The notes: a model not told the origin generated them from the sequence alone. A DNA stretch of 64,000 nt from Halomonas denitrificans (GCF_003056305.1 NZ_PYVX01000002.1:186001-250000), one strand, 5' to 3'; shown: positions 41,869 to 55,655, counted from the stretch's first letter. Numbers and translations: made by a program.

Positions 41869-43575
41869 TCAGCGCTGGCCGGCCAGGGTGGCGGTGGCCG
41901 GTGCCGCGGCCCGGCGCGGGGCCGCCTTGGGCGCGACCGGGGCCTGGTCGTAGTCGCCGACCCGCTCGCCGATGGTGGCGAAGTCGAAGCGCACCTGGCG
42001 GCTTGCCAGGCTCATCACCACGCAGACCAGGGTGCTGGTGCCGTAGGCGGTCAGGGAGGCCAGCAGCACGGTGTACTCGCGCAGGAAGCCGGTGGCGAAG
42101 ACCAGCATCGCCACCAGCGCCAGGCCGCCGGCGAGAAAGCCCAGCGCGCGGCCGAGGAAGCCGAAGGCCATCAGGCCGATGATCACGCCGCCGCCGATGC
42201 TCGCCAGCAGCTCGAAGAGCAGGCCGGTGGCGCCCGAAAGCGGCAGCCACTCGAAGCGCGCCAGGCAGAACATCACCATGGCCACCAGCACCGAGGTGGT
42301 GAAGGCGGCGTTGGTGATGCGGTCCCAGAAGCAGCTCGCGATCACCGGGAAGACGATGGCGCCCCACAGCGCGCCGACGAAGACCAGCATCACCAGGATA
42401 TCCAGCGAGAAGCTGGCGAAGACGATGCCCACCGCGGTGGCGACGATCATCGTCAGGCGGCCCACCAGCAGCATGCGCTGGGGGTCGGCCTTGCCGCGGG
42501 CGATGTTCTTGCCGTAGACGTCGGCCATCATGATCGCCGACAGCGCCGAGAGGTCGGAGTCGGCGGTGGAGGAGAGCGAGCCGATCACCAGGATGAAGAA
42601 CAGCGCGATGAAGATCGGCGGCAGGTAGCCCGAGACCATCTGCGGGATCAGGTTGTTCATGTCGCCGTTGAGCGGCTCGATGCCGAGCGTCAGGGCCATC
42701 AGCCCGATCATGCCCAGGCCGATGACGATGGCGCCGTAGCCGACGGTGGCGGTGAGGAAGGTCGGCTTGATGTGCTCCTCGTTCACCGCGAAGAGGCGCT
42801 GGGAGATGGTCTGGTTGCCGATGGCGTAGGCCAGCACGGCGACGAAGAAGGGCGCACCCTGGTTGAGGATGGCGTCCATCGAGAAGAAGTCGGCCTGTTC
42901 GGGCGTCAGGTTGTCGAGGCCGGCGACCAGCTCGGTGGGGCCGCCCATGGCGAAGAACACCGCGGGAATGATCACCACGGCGATGGCCATCAGCGCCACC
43001 AGCTGGGCGAAGTCGGTCAGCACCGAGGCGCGGAAGCCCGACCACAGGGTGTAGAGCAGCACGCCGACGCCGGCGATGATCACCCCGGCCTGGAAGGAGA
43101 GCGGCGAGAGCACCGAGACCAGGGCCCCGGCGGCGGTGAAGTTGACCATCAGGCTGATCACGCTGCCGAGCACGTTGGAGAGCGCCAGGATCAGCTGGCT
43201 GGAGCTGCCGTGGCGGGCGTGGATCAGCTCGCCCAGGGTGTGGGCGTTGGGGGCGAGCTTGCGAAAGCGCCGGCCGAACGGATAGATGAAGAGGATCATC
43301 AGCGCCCCCCACAGCCCGTAGTGGATCGGGCCCGAGACGCCGTAGGTGTAGCCGGAGGTGGCGGCGGCGTAGAAGGAGGCGGCCCAGATCCAGGTGGCGG
43401 TCATGCTGGCCGCGCCGATGCCGAAGCCGATGCGGTGGTTGGAGACCATGAAGGCGTCGGCGTCCTCCTTCTTCTTGCGGATGCCGAGCGTGAGCAGGTA
43501 GGTGCCGCCGTAGAAGGCGAGCATCAGCAGGATGACGGTCAGGGTCGAGAATTGATGGAGCGATGCGCTGTTCAA
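41869..43575 (-). CDS. Sodium:solute symporter family (SSS) transporter
   Basis: 568 aa. The start is a TTG at 43575 with GAGGGA about 7 nt upstream; no in-frame ATG precedes the first helix. About 13 hydrophobic helices follow the LeuT-like SSS pattern. GFGIGAASMTATWIWAASFYAA (helix 1 region, read in parts), ANTLGEL-type PNAHTLGELIHARHG, and ILVIGSLSSTADSDLSALSAI (Na+-site Ser/Thr) are diagnostic. The closest classes include urea- and organic-solute symporters; substrate not assignable. The C-terminus is a long Ala/Pro-rich cytoplasmic tail. Confidence 0.9.
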   Translation of the reverse strand: MNSASLHQFSTLTVILLMLAFYGGTYLLTLGIRKKKEDADAFMVSNHRIGFGIGAASMTATWIWAASFYAAATSGYTYGVSGPIHYGLWGALMILFIYPFGRRFRKLAPNAHTLGELIHARHGSSSQLILALSNVLGSVISLMVNFTAAGALVSVLSPLSFQAGVIIAGVGVLLYTLWSGFRASVLTDFAQLVALMAIAVVIIPAVFFAMGGPTELVAGLDNLTPEQADFFSMDAILNQGAPFFVAVLAYAIGNQTISQRLFAVNEEHIKPTFLTATVGYGAIVIGLGMIGLMALTLGIEPLNGDMNNLIPQMVSGYLPPIFIALFFILVIGSLSSTADSDLSALSAIMMADVYGKNIARGKADPQRMLLVGRLTMIVATAVGIVFASFSLDILVMLVFVGALWGAIVFPVIASCFWDRITNAAFTTSVLVAMVMFCLARFEWLPLSGATGLLFELLASIGGGVIIGLMAFGFLGRALGFLAGGLALVAMLVFATGFLREYTVLLASLTAYGTSTLVCVVMSLASRQVRFDFATIGERVGDYDQAPVAPKAAPRRAAAPATATLAGQR

Positions 43576-44126
43576 AAGCAGTCCCTCGGTGAGTGGAACG
43601 GGCCCGTCACGGGGCGGCCGCGCAGGGCGGCGGCCCGACGCGATGGTCGGTCAGGGTGGGGTGATGATCGCGCACGCGGCGTTTGTATCGGGCCTGGGGC
43701 CGACAGGGTCGGGATCGGCGCTCGTGGAGCGCGATTCAATCGGTGCGGTCCGTCGGCGGGACGGTGCACAGGCGCACGGGCCGTCTCAGGCGGCGCCGCG
43801 TGGCGTTACCCGGGGAAGGAGCGGGCTGGCGGCGGGCGGCGCGGCATGCAGCGGCCCTGTTCGGCGTAGTGGGGCGACATGGATTCCTTCTCTATCGATG
43901 ACGTCGGCGACGGACAGTCGAAAGTGCCGGTGATCCAGTCTGCGGTGAAGCGAGACCAGTCGGTCACGGGGAGTGACCGCCTCGGGGCGTTGTCGATGTT
44001 TTCACCCGAGGCGCCAATACCCTACTGGCATGACAGCAAGATGTCCAATCGTCTTCGAGATGGCGGGGAACTGCCGTCAGCGTCTCGAAAAATAAGCAAT
44101 CGCTCAGTCGCGGCCCGGGTCGGCGA
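43576..44126. other. Gene-free intergenic region
   Basis: 551 bp between the symporter and the EamA transporter gene. It should contain the symporter promoter. Open frames here have no family resemblance or ribosome sites. The half nearer 44100 is slightly AT-richer. No strong hairpin, repeat or RNA gene recognised. Confidence 0.5.
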
Positions 44127-45014
44127 TCAGCGCGTCGAGGCCGTGTAGCTGCCCCACAGCACCAGCCCGGCGGCCAGCGGCAGGCGCCAGTCCGGCGAGG
44201 TGACCCCGGCGATCACCAGGAAGAGGGTCGCCAGCACCGGCACGGCGTGGGCCAGGTTGCCCAGCCGATGCGCCTGGGGATCGCCGAGGGCGCGGTCCCA
44301 GGCGAGCATGGCGATGCCGTAGGGCCCCAGGCCCAGGGCGGCAGTGGCCAGCAGTTCCCGCGACGACGGCAGTTCGCTGACGCCCTCCAGCGCCAGGCTG
44401 GCGACGCCGGTCATCACGCTGGCGATCAGCAGCAGGTGCGGCATGCGCTCGCCGAAGCGGAAGCCCGGTACCTGGCTTGCCAGTGAGAAGAGCGCCCAGC
44501 ACAGCGCCGTGGCGAAGGCCAGCAGGTAGCCGCTCCAGGCGCCCGAGACGCCGCCGCTCAGCGCCTGGGGCACCACCAGCAGGGCGGCGCCGGAGAAGGC
44601 CAGCAGCGCGCCGCCGACGGTGGCCAGCGGCAGGCGCCGTAGCCTCAGCCAGCGGCTCGCCAGCAGGAAGATCACCGGCCAGGTGTAGGTGATCAGCGCC
44701 GCCTCGGCGGGCGGGGCCAGGGAGAAGGCGGCGACGCAGGCGCCCACGGCCCCGGCCATCAGCAGCGCGCCGAGCAGGTTGATCGCCACGCCCTGGGTAC
44801 GGGAGGGCCCGACCGCGCGGGTGCGCCGCTGGCGGGCCATGGGCAGGGTGCCCAGCGCGCCGGCCAGCAGCGCCATGGCCGAGAGGCGCAGGGGCGGCAG
44901 ATCGCCGGCGGCGATCATCAGCAGGGGCACCAGCGCCCAGAGGAGGACGGCCAGCGCGGCGGCGCCGGCGCCATGCCATGGAAAACGTGAAACGCCTAGC
45001 GTATGACCCAGCAT
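44127..45014 (-). CDS. EamA/DMT-family transporter
   Basis: 295 aa from the ATG at 45014, with an excellent AAGGAGGT 8 nt upstream. Ten hydrophobic helices in two EamA repeats are seen; AALITYTWPVIFLLASRWL ends the first. Resemblance is closest to YddG-like amino-acid/aromatic exporters (LLWALVPLLMIAAGDLPPLRL). It is divergent from a LysR gene at 45120, its likely regulator. Substrate unknown. Confidence 0.88.
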   Translation of the reverse strand: MLGHTLGVSRFPWHGAGAAALAVLLWALVPLLMIAAGDLPPLRLSAMALLAGALGTLPMARQRRTRAVGPSRTQGVAINLLGALLMAGAVGACVAAFSLAPPAEAALITYTWPVIFLLASRWLRLRRLPLATVGGALLAFSGAALLVVPQALSGGVSGAWSGYLLAFATALCWALFSLASQVPGFRFGERMPHLLLIASVMTGVASLALEGVSELPSSRELLATAALGLGPYGIAMLAWDRALGDPQAHRLGNLAHAVPVLATLFLVIAGVTSPDWRLPLAAGLVLWGSYTASTR

Positions 45015-45119
45015 GATCGCAACCTCCTTGCCCAGTGAGTGACGAGGGCATGCTATCCGGTCCATACTCATCACAAAATCGATCGTTATTGATATGAACC
45101 ATCAAGTTTGGTGATGTTT

Positions 45120-45986
45120 ATGCGCGCCCCGACGCTCGACCTCGGCCTGTTGCGAACCCTGGTGGCGGTGGCCGACACCGGCAGCGTGACCGCCGCCGCG
45201 CGACGCCTCTCCTACACCCAGTCCACCGTCAGCATGCAGCTGCAGCGCCTGGAGAGCGCGCTGGACGTGACCCTGCACGAGCGAGAAGGGCGGCGGCTGC
45301 GCTTCACCGCCGAGGGGGAGCGGCTGCTCGGCCATGCCAGGAAGCTGCTACTGCTCAACGACGAGGCGCTCGCCGACATGCGCATGCGGCGGGTCACCGG
45401 CGAGCTGAACCTGGGCATTCCCGAGGACTACGCCAGCCTGCTGACCTCGGTGTTCTCCTGGTTCCACCAGCTCTATCCCGAGGTGCGCCTGCAGGTGACC
45501 TGCGGCACCAGCGCCCACCTGATGGAGCAGGTGCGGGCCGACGAGCTGGACCTGGCGCTGGTGACCCGCCAGCGCCGCTCGCCGGGCGGCGAGTTCATCC
45601 GCCGCGAGCCGCTCGCCTGGGCGGTGGGCCTGCAGTACCAGCCCTCGCTGACCGACCCGCTGCCGCTGGGGCTCTACTCCCAGGGCGCCGACCTGTTCCG
45701 CGAGGTGGCCGAGCAGTCGCTGGCCGCCGCCGGCCGCGACTGGCGAGTGGCCTACACCAGCCAGTCGATGGTCGGCCTGGGCCCGGTGGTGCAGGCGGGC
45801 CTGGCCATCGTGGTGGTGACCCGCAGCATGCTGACCCCGCAGCTGCGCGCCCTGGACGAGTCGAGCGGCCTGCCGGCGCTGCCGGCCGTGGAGCTGGCGC
45901 TGCACCGCGCCGCGCGGCGCCCCACCGAACCGGCCCGTCGCCTGGCCGAGCTGATCCGTGAGGAGCTCTCCCTGGGGGAGGGGTGA
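45120..45986 (+). CDS. LysR-family regulator, divergent from the EamA transporter
   Basis: 288 aa from the ATG at 45120 (ATG 45114 and TTG 45108 are also in frame). The HTH is GSVTAAARRLSYTQSTVSMQLQRLESAL; LHEREGRRLRFTAEGERLLGHARKLL follows (each read in parts). The ligand domain, with NLGIPEDYASLLTSVF and DELDLALVTRQR, resembles regulators of amino-acid exporters. In the intergenic region, TTGAT and ATCAA 7 bp apart (45089-45105) may be its site. Confidence 0.9.
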   Translation: MRAPTLDLGLLRTLVAVADTGSVTAAARRLSYTQSTVSMQLQRLESALDVTLHEREGRRLRFTAEGERLLGHARKLLLLNDEALADMRMRRVTGELNLGIPEDYASLLTSVFSWFHQLYPEVRLQVTCGTSAHLMEQVRADELDLALVTRQRRSPGGEFIRREPLAWAVGLQYQPSLTDPLPLGLYSQGADLFREVAEQSLAAAGRDWRVAYTSQSMVGLGPVVQAGLAIVVVTRSMLTPQLRALDESSGLPALPAVELALHRAARRPTEPARRLAELIREELSLGEG

Positions 45987-46076
45987 GGTGGCGGCGGGTC
46001 GATAAGCGCAATTCCGAGCGATATACTCGGGTATTCATCCTCCGCTGCCCCGCGGCAGCCGCCGATCGGAGTCGCC

Positions 46077-47546
46077 ATGTTTCCCGAGTTCACCCTGCGC
46101 TACGCCCGCCTGCCGGACCGTTTTTTCCTGCGCTTCGACCCCGTGCCGGTGAAAGCGCCGCGGCTGCTGGCCTTCAACCGGCCGCTGGCCGAGGAACTGG
46201 GGTTCGATACGGCGGCCTTCGACGAGAAGAGCGCCGCCGAGGTGTTCTCCGGCAACGCCGTGCCGACCGGCGCCGAGCCGCTGGCACAGGCCTATGCGGG
46301 CCACCAGTTCGGCCACTTCAACCCGCGCCTGGGCGACGGCCGCGCCGTGCTGCTGGGCGAGGTGACCGACCGCGAGGGGCGACTGCGTGATCTCCAGCTC
46401 AAGGGCGCCGGCTGCACGCCCTTCTCCCGCGGGGCCGACGGGCGCGCGCCGCTCGGCCCGGTGCTGCGCGAGTACCTGATCAGTGAGGCGATGCACGTGC
46501 TGGGCATTCCCACCACCCGGGCGCTGGCCGCGGTGGCCACCGGCGAGCGGGTCTTTCGGCGGGTGCCCGAGCCGGGTGCCGTGCTGACCCGGGTGGCCTC
46601 GAGCCACCTGCGCGTGGGCACCTTCCAGTACTTCGCCGCCCGGGGCGACGAGGAGGCCATTCGCCTGCTGGCGGACCTGGCCATCGAGCGGCACTATCCC
46701 GAACTCGCCGCACTGCCCGCGCAGACGCGCTACCTCTCGCTGGTGGAGGCCGTGCAGGCGCGCCAGGCCCGGCTGGTCGCCGGCTGGATGGGGCTCGGGT
46801 TCATCCACGGCGTGATGAACACCGACAACACCTCGATCTCCGGCGAGACCATCGACTACGGTCCCTGCGCCTTCATGGAGGCCTTCGACCCCGAGCAGGT
46901 GTTCAGCTCCATCGACGAGGGCGGCCGCTACGCCTATCGCAACCAGCCGTGGATTGCCCAGTGGAACCTGGCGCGCTTCGCCGAGACCCTGATTCCGTTG
47001 ATCGATGACGATGCCGACCGCGCCGTGGAGCGCGCCACCGAGGTGATCCAGGCCTACCCGGCGCAGTACGAGGCCGAGTGGCTGGCGGTGATGCGCAAGA
47101 AACTGGGACTGGTCGGCGAGGAGGAGGGCGACCGCGAGCTCGCCGAGGCCTTCCTCGAGGCCCAGAAGGCCGGCCGCGCCGATTTCACCCTGGCCTTCCG
47201 TGGCCTGAGCGAGGCGGTGGAAGAGGACGCCCCCGGGCTGCTCGAGCGGTTCGATAGCGGCGAGGCGCTGCGGGAGTGGCTGCCGCGCTGGCGTGCGCGG
47301 CTGGCCCGGGAAAACGCGGACCCGACGACGATCGCCGCGCGGCTGCGCGGCACCAACCCGCTCTATATCCCCCGCAACCACCAGGTGGAGGCGGCGCTGG
47401 CCGCCGCCGCCGAGGGGGACCTCACGCCCTTCGAGACGCTGGCCGAGGTGCTGGCGACTCCCTTCGAGGCCCAGCCCGGCCGCGAGGCCTACGCCCGGCC
47501 GGCACCGGCCGGCGAGGCGGTGTTCCGCACCTTCTGCGGGACCTGA
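46077..47546 (+). CDS. selO: SelO/YdiU protein adenylyltransferase (pseudokinase fold)
   Basis: 489 aa. [38 protein letters not shown] (ATP-binding Lys) and [19 protein letters not shown] (Asp/Asn metal site) are SelO signatures. SelO transfers AMP to Ser/Thr/Tyr of target proteins in redox-stress responses. The protein ends CGT, placing Cys third from the C-terminus, the position of selenocysteine in eukaryotic SelO. It faces a convergent cupin gene across a hairpin. Confidence 0.95.
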   Translation: MFPEFTLRYARLPDRFFLRFDPVPVKAPRLLAFNRPLAEELGFDTAAFDEKSAAEVFSGNAVPTGAEPLAQAYAGHQFGHFNPRLGDGRAVLLGEVTDREGRLRDLQLKGAGCTPFSRGADGRAPLGPVLREYLISEAMHVLGIPTTRALAAVATGERVFRRVPEPGAVLTRVASSHLRVGTFQYFAARGDEEAIRLLADLAIERHYPELAALPAQTRYLSLVEAVQARQARLVAGWMGLGFIHGVMNTDNTSISGETIDYGPCAFMEAFDPEQVFSSIDEGGRYAYRNQPWIAQWNLARFAETLIPLIDDDADRAVERATEVIQAYPAQYEAEWLAVMRKKLGLVGEEEGDRELAEAFLEAQKAGRADFTLAFRGLSEAVEEDAPGLLERFDSGEALREWLPRWRARLARENADPTTIAARLRGTNPLYIPRNHQVEAALAAAAEGDLTPFETLAEVLATPFEAQPGREAYARPAPAGEAVFRTFCGT

Positions 47547-47562
47547 GGGGGCTTCGCGCAAG

Positions 47563-47597
47563 ACGACGGCCGATCGGGCGAGCCGGTCGGCCGTCGT
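47563..47597. terminator. Convergent terminator-like hairpin after selO
   Basis: An 11-bp perfect stem (ACGACGGCCGA and TCGGCCGTCGT) encloses a 13-nt loop, 16 bp past the selO stop. There is no clear T-run, so termination is likely but unproven. It separates selO from the convergent cupin gene. Confidence 0.6.
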
Positions 47598-47630
47598 GGC
47601 GGACGCGCGACGCTCATGCCTGCCGCGGCG

Positions 47631-48026
47631 TCATTCGGGCTGAGCCACCATGAGGGGCTCACCGGTCGGACCGATCTGGAAGACCGTGAACTTGACGCCC
47701 TCGGCGCTGACGCTGCGCCCGACCATCGGCTGGTTGGGCTCCTCGTACAAGACTTCCCCCGCCGCAACGGTCTGTGGCTCCCTCCCCTCCACCGCGACCT
47801 CGAGGGAGCCCTCGGTCACGTGGACGAAGACATGGCCAGGGTGGATATGGCGGTCGGTGACCCAGTCGGGCCCAACATCGTAGTCGACGATATTGACCTC
47901 CATGCCGTCGACGCCCTGGAGCTCGGTCTTGATCAGCGGGGTCGAATCGCCGGCTGCCAGCCCCGGAACGCCCAGCGCCACGATGAGGGTCGCGGCGGCA
48001 CAGGTGGTGGAGAACTGCAGGTTCAT
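47631..48026 (-). CDS. Exported cupin-domain protein
   Basis: 131 aa from the ATG at 48026 (GGAGG upstream). Residues 1-25 form a Sec signal peptide (ATLIVALGVPGLAAG). The cupin barrel follows: DRHIHPGHVFVHVTEGSLEVAVEG holds the HxH...E metal ligands, and PNQPMVGRSVSAEGVKF the second motif (read in parts). It should be a periplasmic small-molecule-binding or enzymatic cupin. The gene stands alone. Substrate unknown. Confidence 0.85.
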   Translation of the reverse strand: MNLQFSTTCAAATLIVALGVPGLAAGDSTPLIKTELQGVDGMEVNIVDYDVGPDWVTDRHIHPGHVFVHVTEGSLEVAVEGREPQTVAAGEVLYEEPNQPMVGRSVSAEGVKFTVFQIGPTGEPLMVAQPE

Positions 48027-48348
48027 GATGGCCTCCCTCCGTCATGGCGACGGTAGGGTGTAGTGGATGAGCGGAATGCATCCAGGCCATGGAGAGAGGC
48101 GGGCCTGCACGGGAGGACGGGGAATCCGTCCGGCCATGTCGTGAATCCGTCCCGGGCCCGGCCTGCATTTCGGAGCGACAGCCGTCTGCCGCTCCTTTTT
48201 GGCATAGTCCCATCGCGGGAAGCGGTCAAGGCCGCTTCCCGCCGGCCGGCGGCACGAAAAAAAGCCGCGCCGCCCAAGAGGGCTGGCGCGGCTCGGTCGA
48301 CCGATCGGTGGCGCCGGGCCGCCCGTGGCGGCGGCCCGGGGCGGGGCC
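48027..48348. other. Intergenic region with the katG terminator
   Basis: 322 bp between the cupin start and the katG stop. It contains the katG terminator (48257-48293) and presumably the cupin promoter. Nothing else recognised. Confidence 0.5.
48257..48293 (-). terminator. Rho-independent terminator of katG
   Basis: On the minus strand, AGCCGCGCC pairs with GGCGCGGCT (9-bp stem, with a small inner CCC/GGG pairing) and is followed by a run of seven T. It is correctly placed 55 bp downstream of the katG stop. Confidence 0.9.
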
Positions 48349-50526
<2,178 letters not shown>

Positions 50527-50755
50527 TCATTGCTGCATTGATGGAACTGTCTGGTAGTCATAGACGACGTCGGCCCCTCGGGACAATGTCTTCCGTCGTC
50601 CTCTTCCGCTGAGGGACGTCGTCATGCCGAAGCATGGCAGCGGACGTCGCTACCTTTGACTACACCCTACGCCGCGATGATTCATAGGCCCAAGTGCCAT
50701 TTCCGACCATCCCGATAGTTATTTCATATCGGTAATCGTGCATGCAGGGCGCCGC

Positions 50756-51700
50756 CTAGGGGGCGGAGGGCAGCACCAGCGTTCGACTCTCGCCCATCAG
50801 GAAGGCGCGGTTGGCGTCCAGGGCCTCGCGCAGGAAGTCCCACAGCAGGCGTACCCGGGCCAGGCGGCGCTGCTCCTGGCGGGCGGTGATCCAGAAGTGG
50901 CGCACGATCTCCACGTCGTCATCCAGCACGTTGGAAAGGGTCTCCGAGGTGCTCGCCATGAAGCAGGGCAGCACGGCGAGCCCGGCGCCCTGCAGGCAGG
51001 CGGCGTGCTGGGTGGTCACGCTGGTGCTGCGCATGGCGAAGTGCGGGCCGGGATGGCCGACCACCGCCGGGTCGAGCAGCGGCTCGAGGTAGCTGAGCTG
51101 CTCGCTGAAGATCAGGTCGTCGACGTAGCCGATCAGCCGATGCGCGCCCAGCTCGGCGAGCCGTGCCGGGGTGCCGTGGCGGGCCAGATAGCCCTGGCTG
51201 CCGTAGAGGCGCAGCCGGTAGTCGCAGAGCCGCGAGATGACGAGCCCCGGGCTCACCGGGCGCTCCACGGTGATCGCCAGGTCCGCCTCGTGGCGGCTCA
51301 GGTTGACCACCCGGGGCAGGGCCAGCAGGTCGAGGGTCACGCCCGGATGGCGCTCGCAGAAGGCCGAGAGCAGCGGGGCGATCACCCAGGTGCCGAAGCC
51401 CTCGGTCACCCCGAGGCGGATCTGGCCGCTGATCTGGTGGTTCTTGTCGGTGAGGCTCTCGCCCGCCTCGAAGGCGTGGCGCGCCATCTCCTCGGCGTGG
51501 GCGAGCAGCTGCTGGCCGGCCTCGGTGAGGTGGTAGCCGTGGGTGCTACGCTCGAAGAGCTGGGTGTTGAGCGCCTGCTCGAAGCGCCGCGTGCGCCGCG
51601 ACAGGGTGGAGTGGTCCAGCCCCAGCCGCCGGGCGGCGTCGGTGAGCCGCTCGCTGCGGGCCACCTCGAGGAAGATCTGGATGTCCTGCCAGTCCAGCAT
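50756..51700 (-). CDS. LysR-family regulator, divergent from mmsA
   Basis: 314 aa from the ATG at 51700 (AGGAG 9 nt upstream); the open frame runs 41 codons further without a ribosome site. HTH residues ERLTDAARRLGLDHSTLSRR; a LysR ligand domain follows (SGQIRLGVTEGFGTWVIAPL, LPRVVNLSRHEADLAITVER). It belongs to the branch with DHSTxSRR that controls aldehyde-dehydrogenase genes. A perfect 18-bp palindrome between it and mmsA is its likely site. Inducer unknown, perhaps a beta-amino or branched acid. Confidence 0.9.
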   Translation of the reverse strand: MLDWQDIQIFLEVARSERLTDAARRLGLDHSTLSRRTRRFEQALNTQLFERSTHGYHLTEAGQQLLAHAEEMARHAFEAGESLTDKNHQISGQIRLGVTEGFGTWVIAPLLSAFCERHPGVTLDLLALPRVVNLSRHEADLAITVERPVSPGLVISRLCDYRLRLYGSQGYLARHGTPARLAELGAHRLIGYVDDLIFSEQLSYLEPLLDPAVVGHPGPHFAMRSTSVTTQHAACLQGAGLAVLPCFMASTSETLSNVLDDDVEIVRHFWITARQEQRRLARVRLLWDFLREALDANRAFLMGESRTLVLPSAP

Positions 51701-51724
51701 GAAGCCGTCTCCTGCCGCGTTTGG

Positions 51725-51742
51725 TTGTGCATGGATGCACAA
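51725..51742. promoter_or_regulatory. Perfect 18-bp palindrome between LysR gene and mmsA
   Basis: TTGTGCAT-GG-ATGCACAA reads identically on both strands (8-2-8). It lies 25 bp upstream of the LysR ATG and 156 bp before mmsA. Symmetry and position suggest the LysR recognition site. Function inferred. Confidence 0.75.
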
Positions 51743-51897
51743 GCAATGTGCCCGAGTGCGCGTTGTCAGGCCATCCGACCTCTGTATAGACTCGAGTAAC
51801 CCAGGCTTCGTGCCGGTATGCACACGATCTCGAGCACAGCCTCAACGACACCATCGAACACGATCTCCCACAATCACAACACGCCAGGAGCACGATC

Positions 51898-53397
<1,500 letters not shown>

Positions 53398-53711
53398 TTT
53401 TTCTCATCCCTTGAGCATCGGCGGCCCCGTCTCGCAAGAGGCGGGGCCGCTCTCGTTGTGGCCGGCATCCTCTCCGGAGCGCCGCTTCTTCGACGCCGGC
53501 ATGGCAATCTCGGCCGCCGAAGCGGTCTGTCGAAACGCTGCTATGTTGGTAGTTGCCGGTTTCGTCTCCCACCGCCGAGGACGTTCAGTCAGGGCCCATG
53601 GAGCGCGCCGACACCTCTTCGCATGGGCCACTCCATGGTCATGCGTGTGAAGAGGGTAACGCCCCGGGGGCAGGCGTGATGGTCCCCTTGATCCCGCTCA
53701 AGGAGACCTTC
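53398..53711. other. Intergenic region with mmsA terminator
   Basis: 314 bp between mmsA and the first DUF3604 gene. It holds the hairpin at 53421-53450 and presumably the promoter of the DUF3604 cluster, which I cannot pinpoint. The open frame of the DUF3604 gene extends back to 53553, but lacks a ribosome site there. Confidence 0.5.
53421..53450 (+). terminator. mmsA terminator hairpin
   Basis: A 9-bp stem (GCGGCCCCG and CGGGGCCGC), with a short inner CTC-GCAA-GAG hairpin, starts 24 bp after the mmsA stop and is followed by TCTCGTTGT. The stem is very strong but the U-tract is weak. Confidence 0.75.
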
Positions 53712-55655
53712 ATGCGCTGGACGATGCTGACCTCGACGTCGCTTGCCACCCTGCTGACCCTGGCGGCGATGCCAGCCGCTGCCCAGGTCACGACGGATGC
53801 CGGCACCATCGATCCGGAAAGGATCGAGCGGTTCTTCAACCAGCCGGGCTACTCGCCCTATGCGGGGCGCAATTTCCCGATGCGGCCACTGTGGGGCGAG
53901 CAGCACCTGCACACCTCATGGTCGCCGGATGCCTTCGGGGGAGGCACACGCGTCGGGCCCGACGAGGCGCTGCGTTTCGCCAAGGGGGAGGAGATCACCT
54001 CCAGCACCGGGCAGCCGGTCAGACTCTCCCGCCCCTATGACTGGATGGTGGTCGCCGACCACTCCGATGCCATGGGGGTGATCGCCAACGTCTATGCCGG
54101 CGATCCGGCGCTGCTGGCCGATCCCGTGCTCAAGCGATGGCACGACGACATGAATGCAGGCGGCGAGGCCGCCACGGCCGTGGTCATGGAGATGATCACG
54201 CTGCAGGGAGAGGGCACCCTGCCCGAGGCCATGACCGACAAGGACACCCAGTTCGATATCTGGCGCAACATGACGGAGATCGTCGAGAGCCATGACGAAC
54301 CGGGCACCTTCTCGGCGATGATCGGCTACGAGTGGACCTCGAATTACGGCGGCGGCAACAACCTCCACCGCAACGTCATTTATCGCGACGGCAAGGCCCT
54401 GGCCGACCGGGTACGGCCGCTGACCACTTTCGATACCGAGATCCCCAACGAGCTCTGGGACTGGATGGCGAACTTCGAGGAGGAGACCGGCGGGCGAGTA
54501 CTGGCGATTCCCCACAACGGCAACCTCTCCAACGGCCTGATGTTCGCGACCGAGACGCCGGACGGCGAGCCGATCGACGCCGAGTGGGCGGCGGCGCGCC
54601 AGCGCTGGGAACCACTCTACGAGGTCACCCAGGGCAAGGGCACCTCCGAACAGCATCCGAGCCTGGCACCCGCCGACGAGTTCGCGGACTTCGAGATCTG
54701 GGACAAGGGCAACCTCAACGTCGTGCCGAAAGAGCCCGGCATGCTCGAGTACGAGTATGCCCGCGAGGCCCTCAAGCGTGGCCTCAAGCTCGAGGAGGAG
54801 TTCGGCACCAACCCGTTCAAGTTCGGACTGATCGGCTCGACCGACGCGCATACCGGCATCTCCTCGGCGGAGGAGAACAACTTCTTCGGCAAGTTTCCGG
54901 CCAGCGAGCCCGGGGCGGAGCGCTCGACGGGCAACGCCTTCGACTTCGACGGGCGCACCGTCAAGGACTGGAAACTGGGGGCGTCGGGCCTGACCGCCGT
55001 CTGGGCGACGGAGAACACCCGCGCCGCGATCTGGGACGCCATGAAACGCAAGGAGGTCTACGGCACCACCGGCACGCGGATGTTCGTGCGCTTCTACGGC
55101 GGCTGGGAGTTCGTGGCCGAGGACGCCCAGGGACGAAACCCCGCGGCCATCGGCTATGGCAAGGGGGTTCCCATGGGCGGCGACCTGCCCCCTGCGCCGG
55201 AAGGCGCCGAGGCGCCGAGCTTCCTGGTCGCGGCGCTCAAGGACCCGCTCTCCGGCAATCTCGACCGCATCCAGATCGTCAAGGGCTGGCTCGATGCCGA
55301 GGGCGAGACGCAGGAGCACGTCTACGACGTGGCCTGGTCCGGTGATCGCGCACCGGGCGATGACGGCAAGGTCCCCCCTATCGGCAGCACGGTGGACGTG
55401 GAGAACGCCACCTGGACCAACACCATCGGGGCCTCCGAACTGATCACCGTGTGGCAGGACCCCGACTTCGATCCGGCGCACAAGGCCTTCTACTACGCCC
55501 GGGTCATCGAGATCCCGACGCCGCGCTGGACCGCCTTCGATGCGGCCTATTTCGAGGAGGCCGACTTCGCCGACGAGGTGCCCATGACCGTCACCGAACG
55601 CGCCTATACCTCGCCGATCTGGTACACGCCCCAAACCGGGTCTGACGACGTTTAG
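53712..55655 (+). CDS. Exported DUF3604 protein, copy A (PHP-like metal hydrolase fold)
   Basis: 647 aa from the ATG at 53712, with AAGGAG 7 nt upstream. Residues 1-24 are a Sec signal ending AMPAAAQ. Putative metal ligands follow in order: GEQHLHTSWSPDAF (HxH), MVVADHSDAMG (DH), IPHNGNLSNGLMF (H) and LIGSTDAHTGISS (DxH). This order is that of PHP/amidohydrolase-like TIM barrels, but DUF3604 has no assigned reaction that I know of. It is the first gene of the cluster and resembles copy B at roughly half of positions by eye. It lacks the C-terminal binding domains of known enzymes. Confidence 0.88.
   Translation: MRWTMLTSTSLATLLTLAAMPAAAQVTTDAGTIDPERIERFFNQPGYSPYAGRNFPMRPLWGEQHLHTSWSPDAFGGGTRVGPDEALRFAKGEEITSSTGQPVRLSRPYDWMVVADHSDAMGVIANVYAGDPALLADPVLKRWHDDMNAGGEAATAVVMEMITLQGEGTLPEAMTDKDTQFDIWRNMTEIVESHDEPGTFSAMIGYEWTSNYGGGNNLHRNVIYRDGKALADRVRPLTTFDTEIPNELWDWMANFEEETGGRVLAIPHNGNLSNGLMFATETPDGEPIDAEWAAARQRWEPLYEVTQGKGTSEQHPSLAPADEFADFEIWDKGNLNVVPKEPGMLEYEYAREALKRGLKLEEEFGTNPFKFGLIGSTDAHTGISSAEENNFFGKFPASEPGAERSTGNAFDFDGRTVKDWKLGASGLTAVWATENTRAAIWDAMKRKEVYGTTGTRMFVRFYGGWEFVAEDAQGRNPAAIGYGKGVPMGGDLPPAPEGAEAPSFLVAALKDPLSGNLDRIQIVKGWLDAEGETQEHVYDVAWSGDRAPGDDGKVPPIGSTVDVENATWTNTIGASELITVWQDPDFDPAHKAFYYARVIEIPTPRWTAFDAAYFEEADFADEVPMTVTERAYTSPIWYTPQTGSDDV

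Noticed and set aside
43879..44148. 89-codon frame between the symporter and EamA genes
   Set aside because: No homologous pattern and it overlaps the EamA gene 3' end on the other strand.
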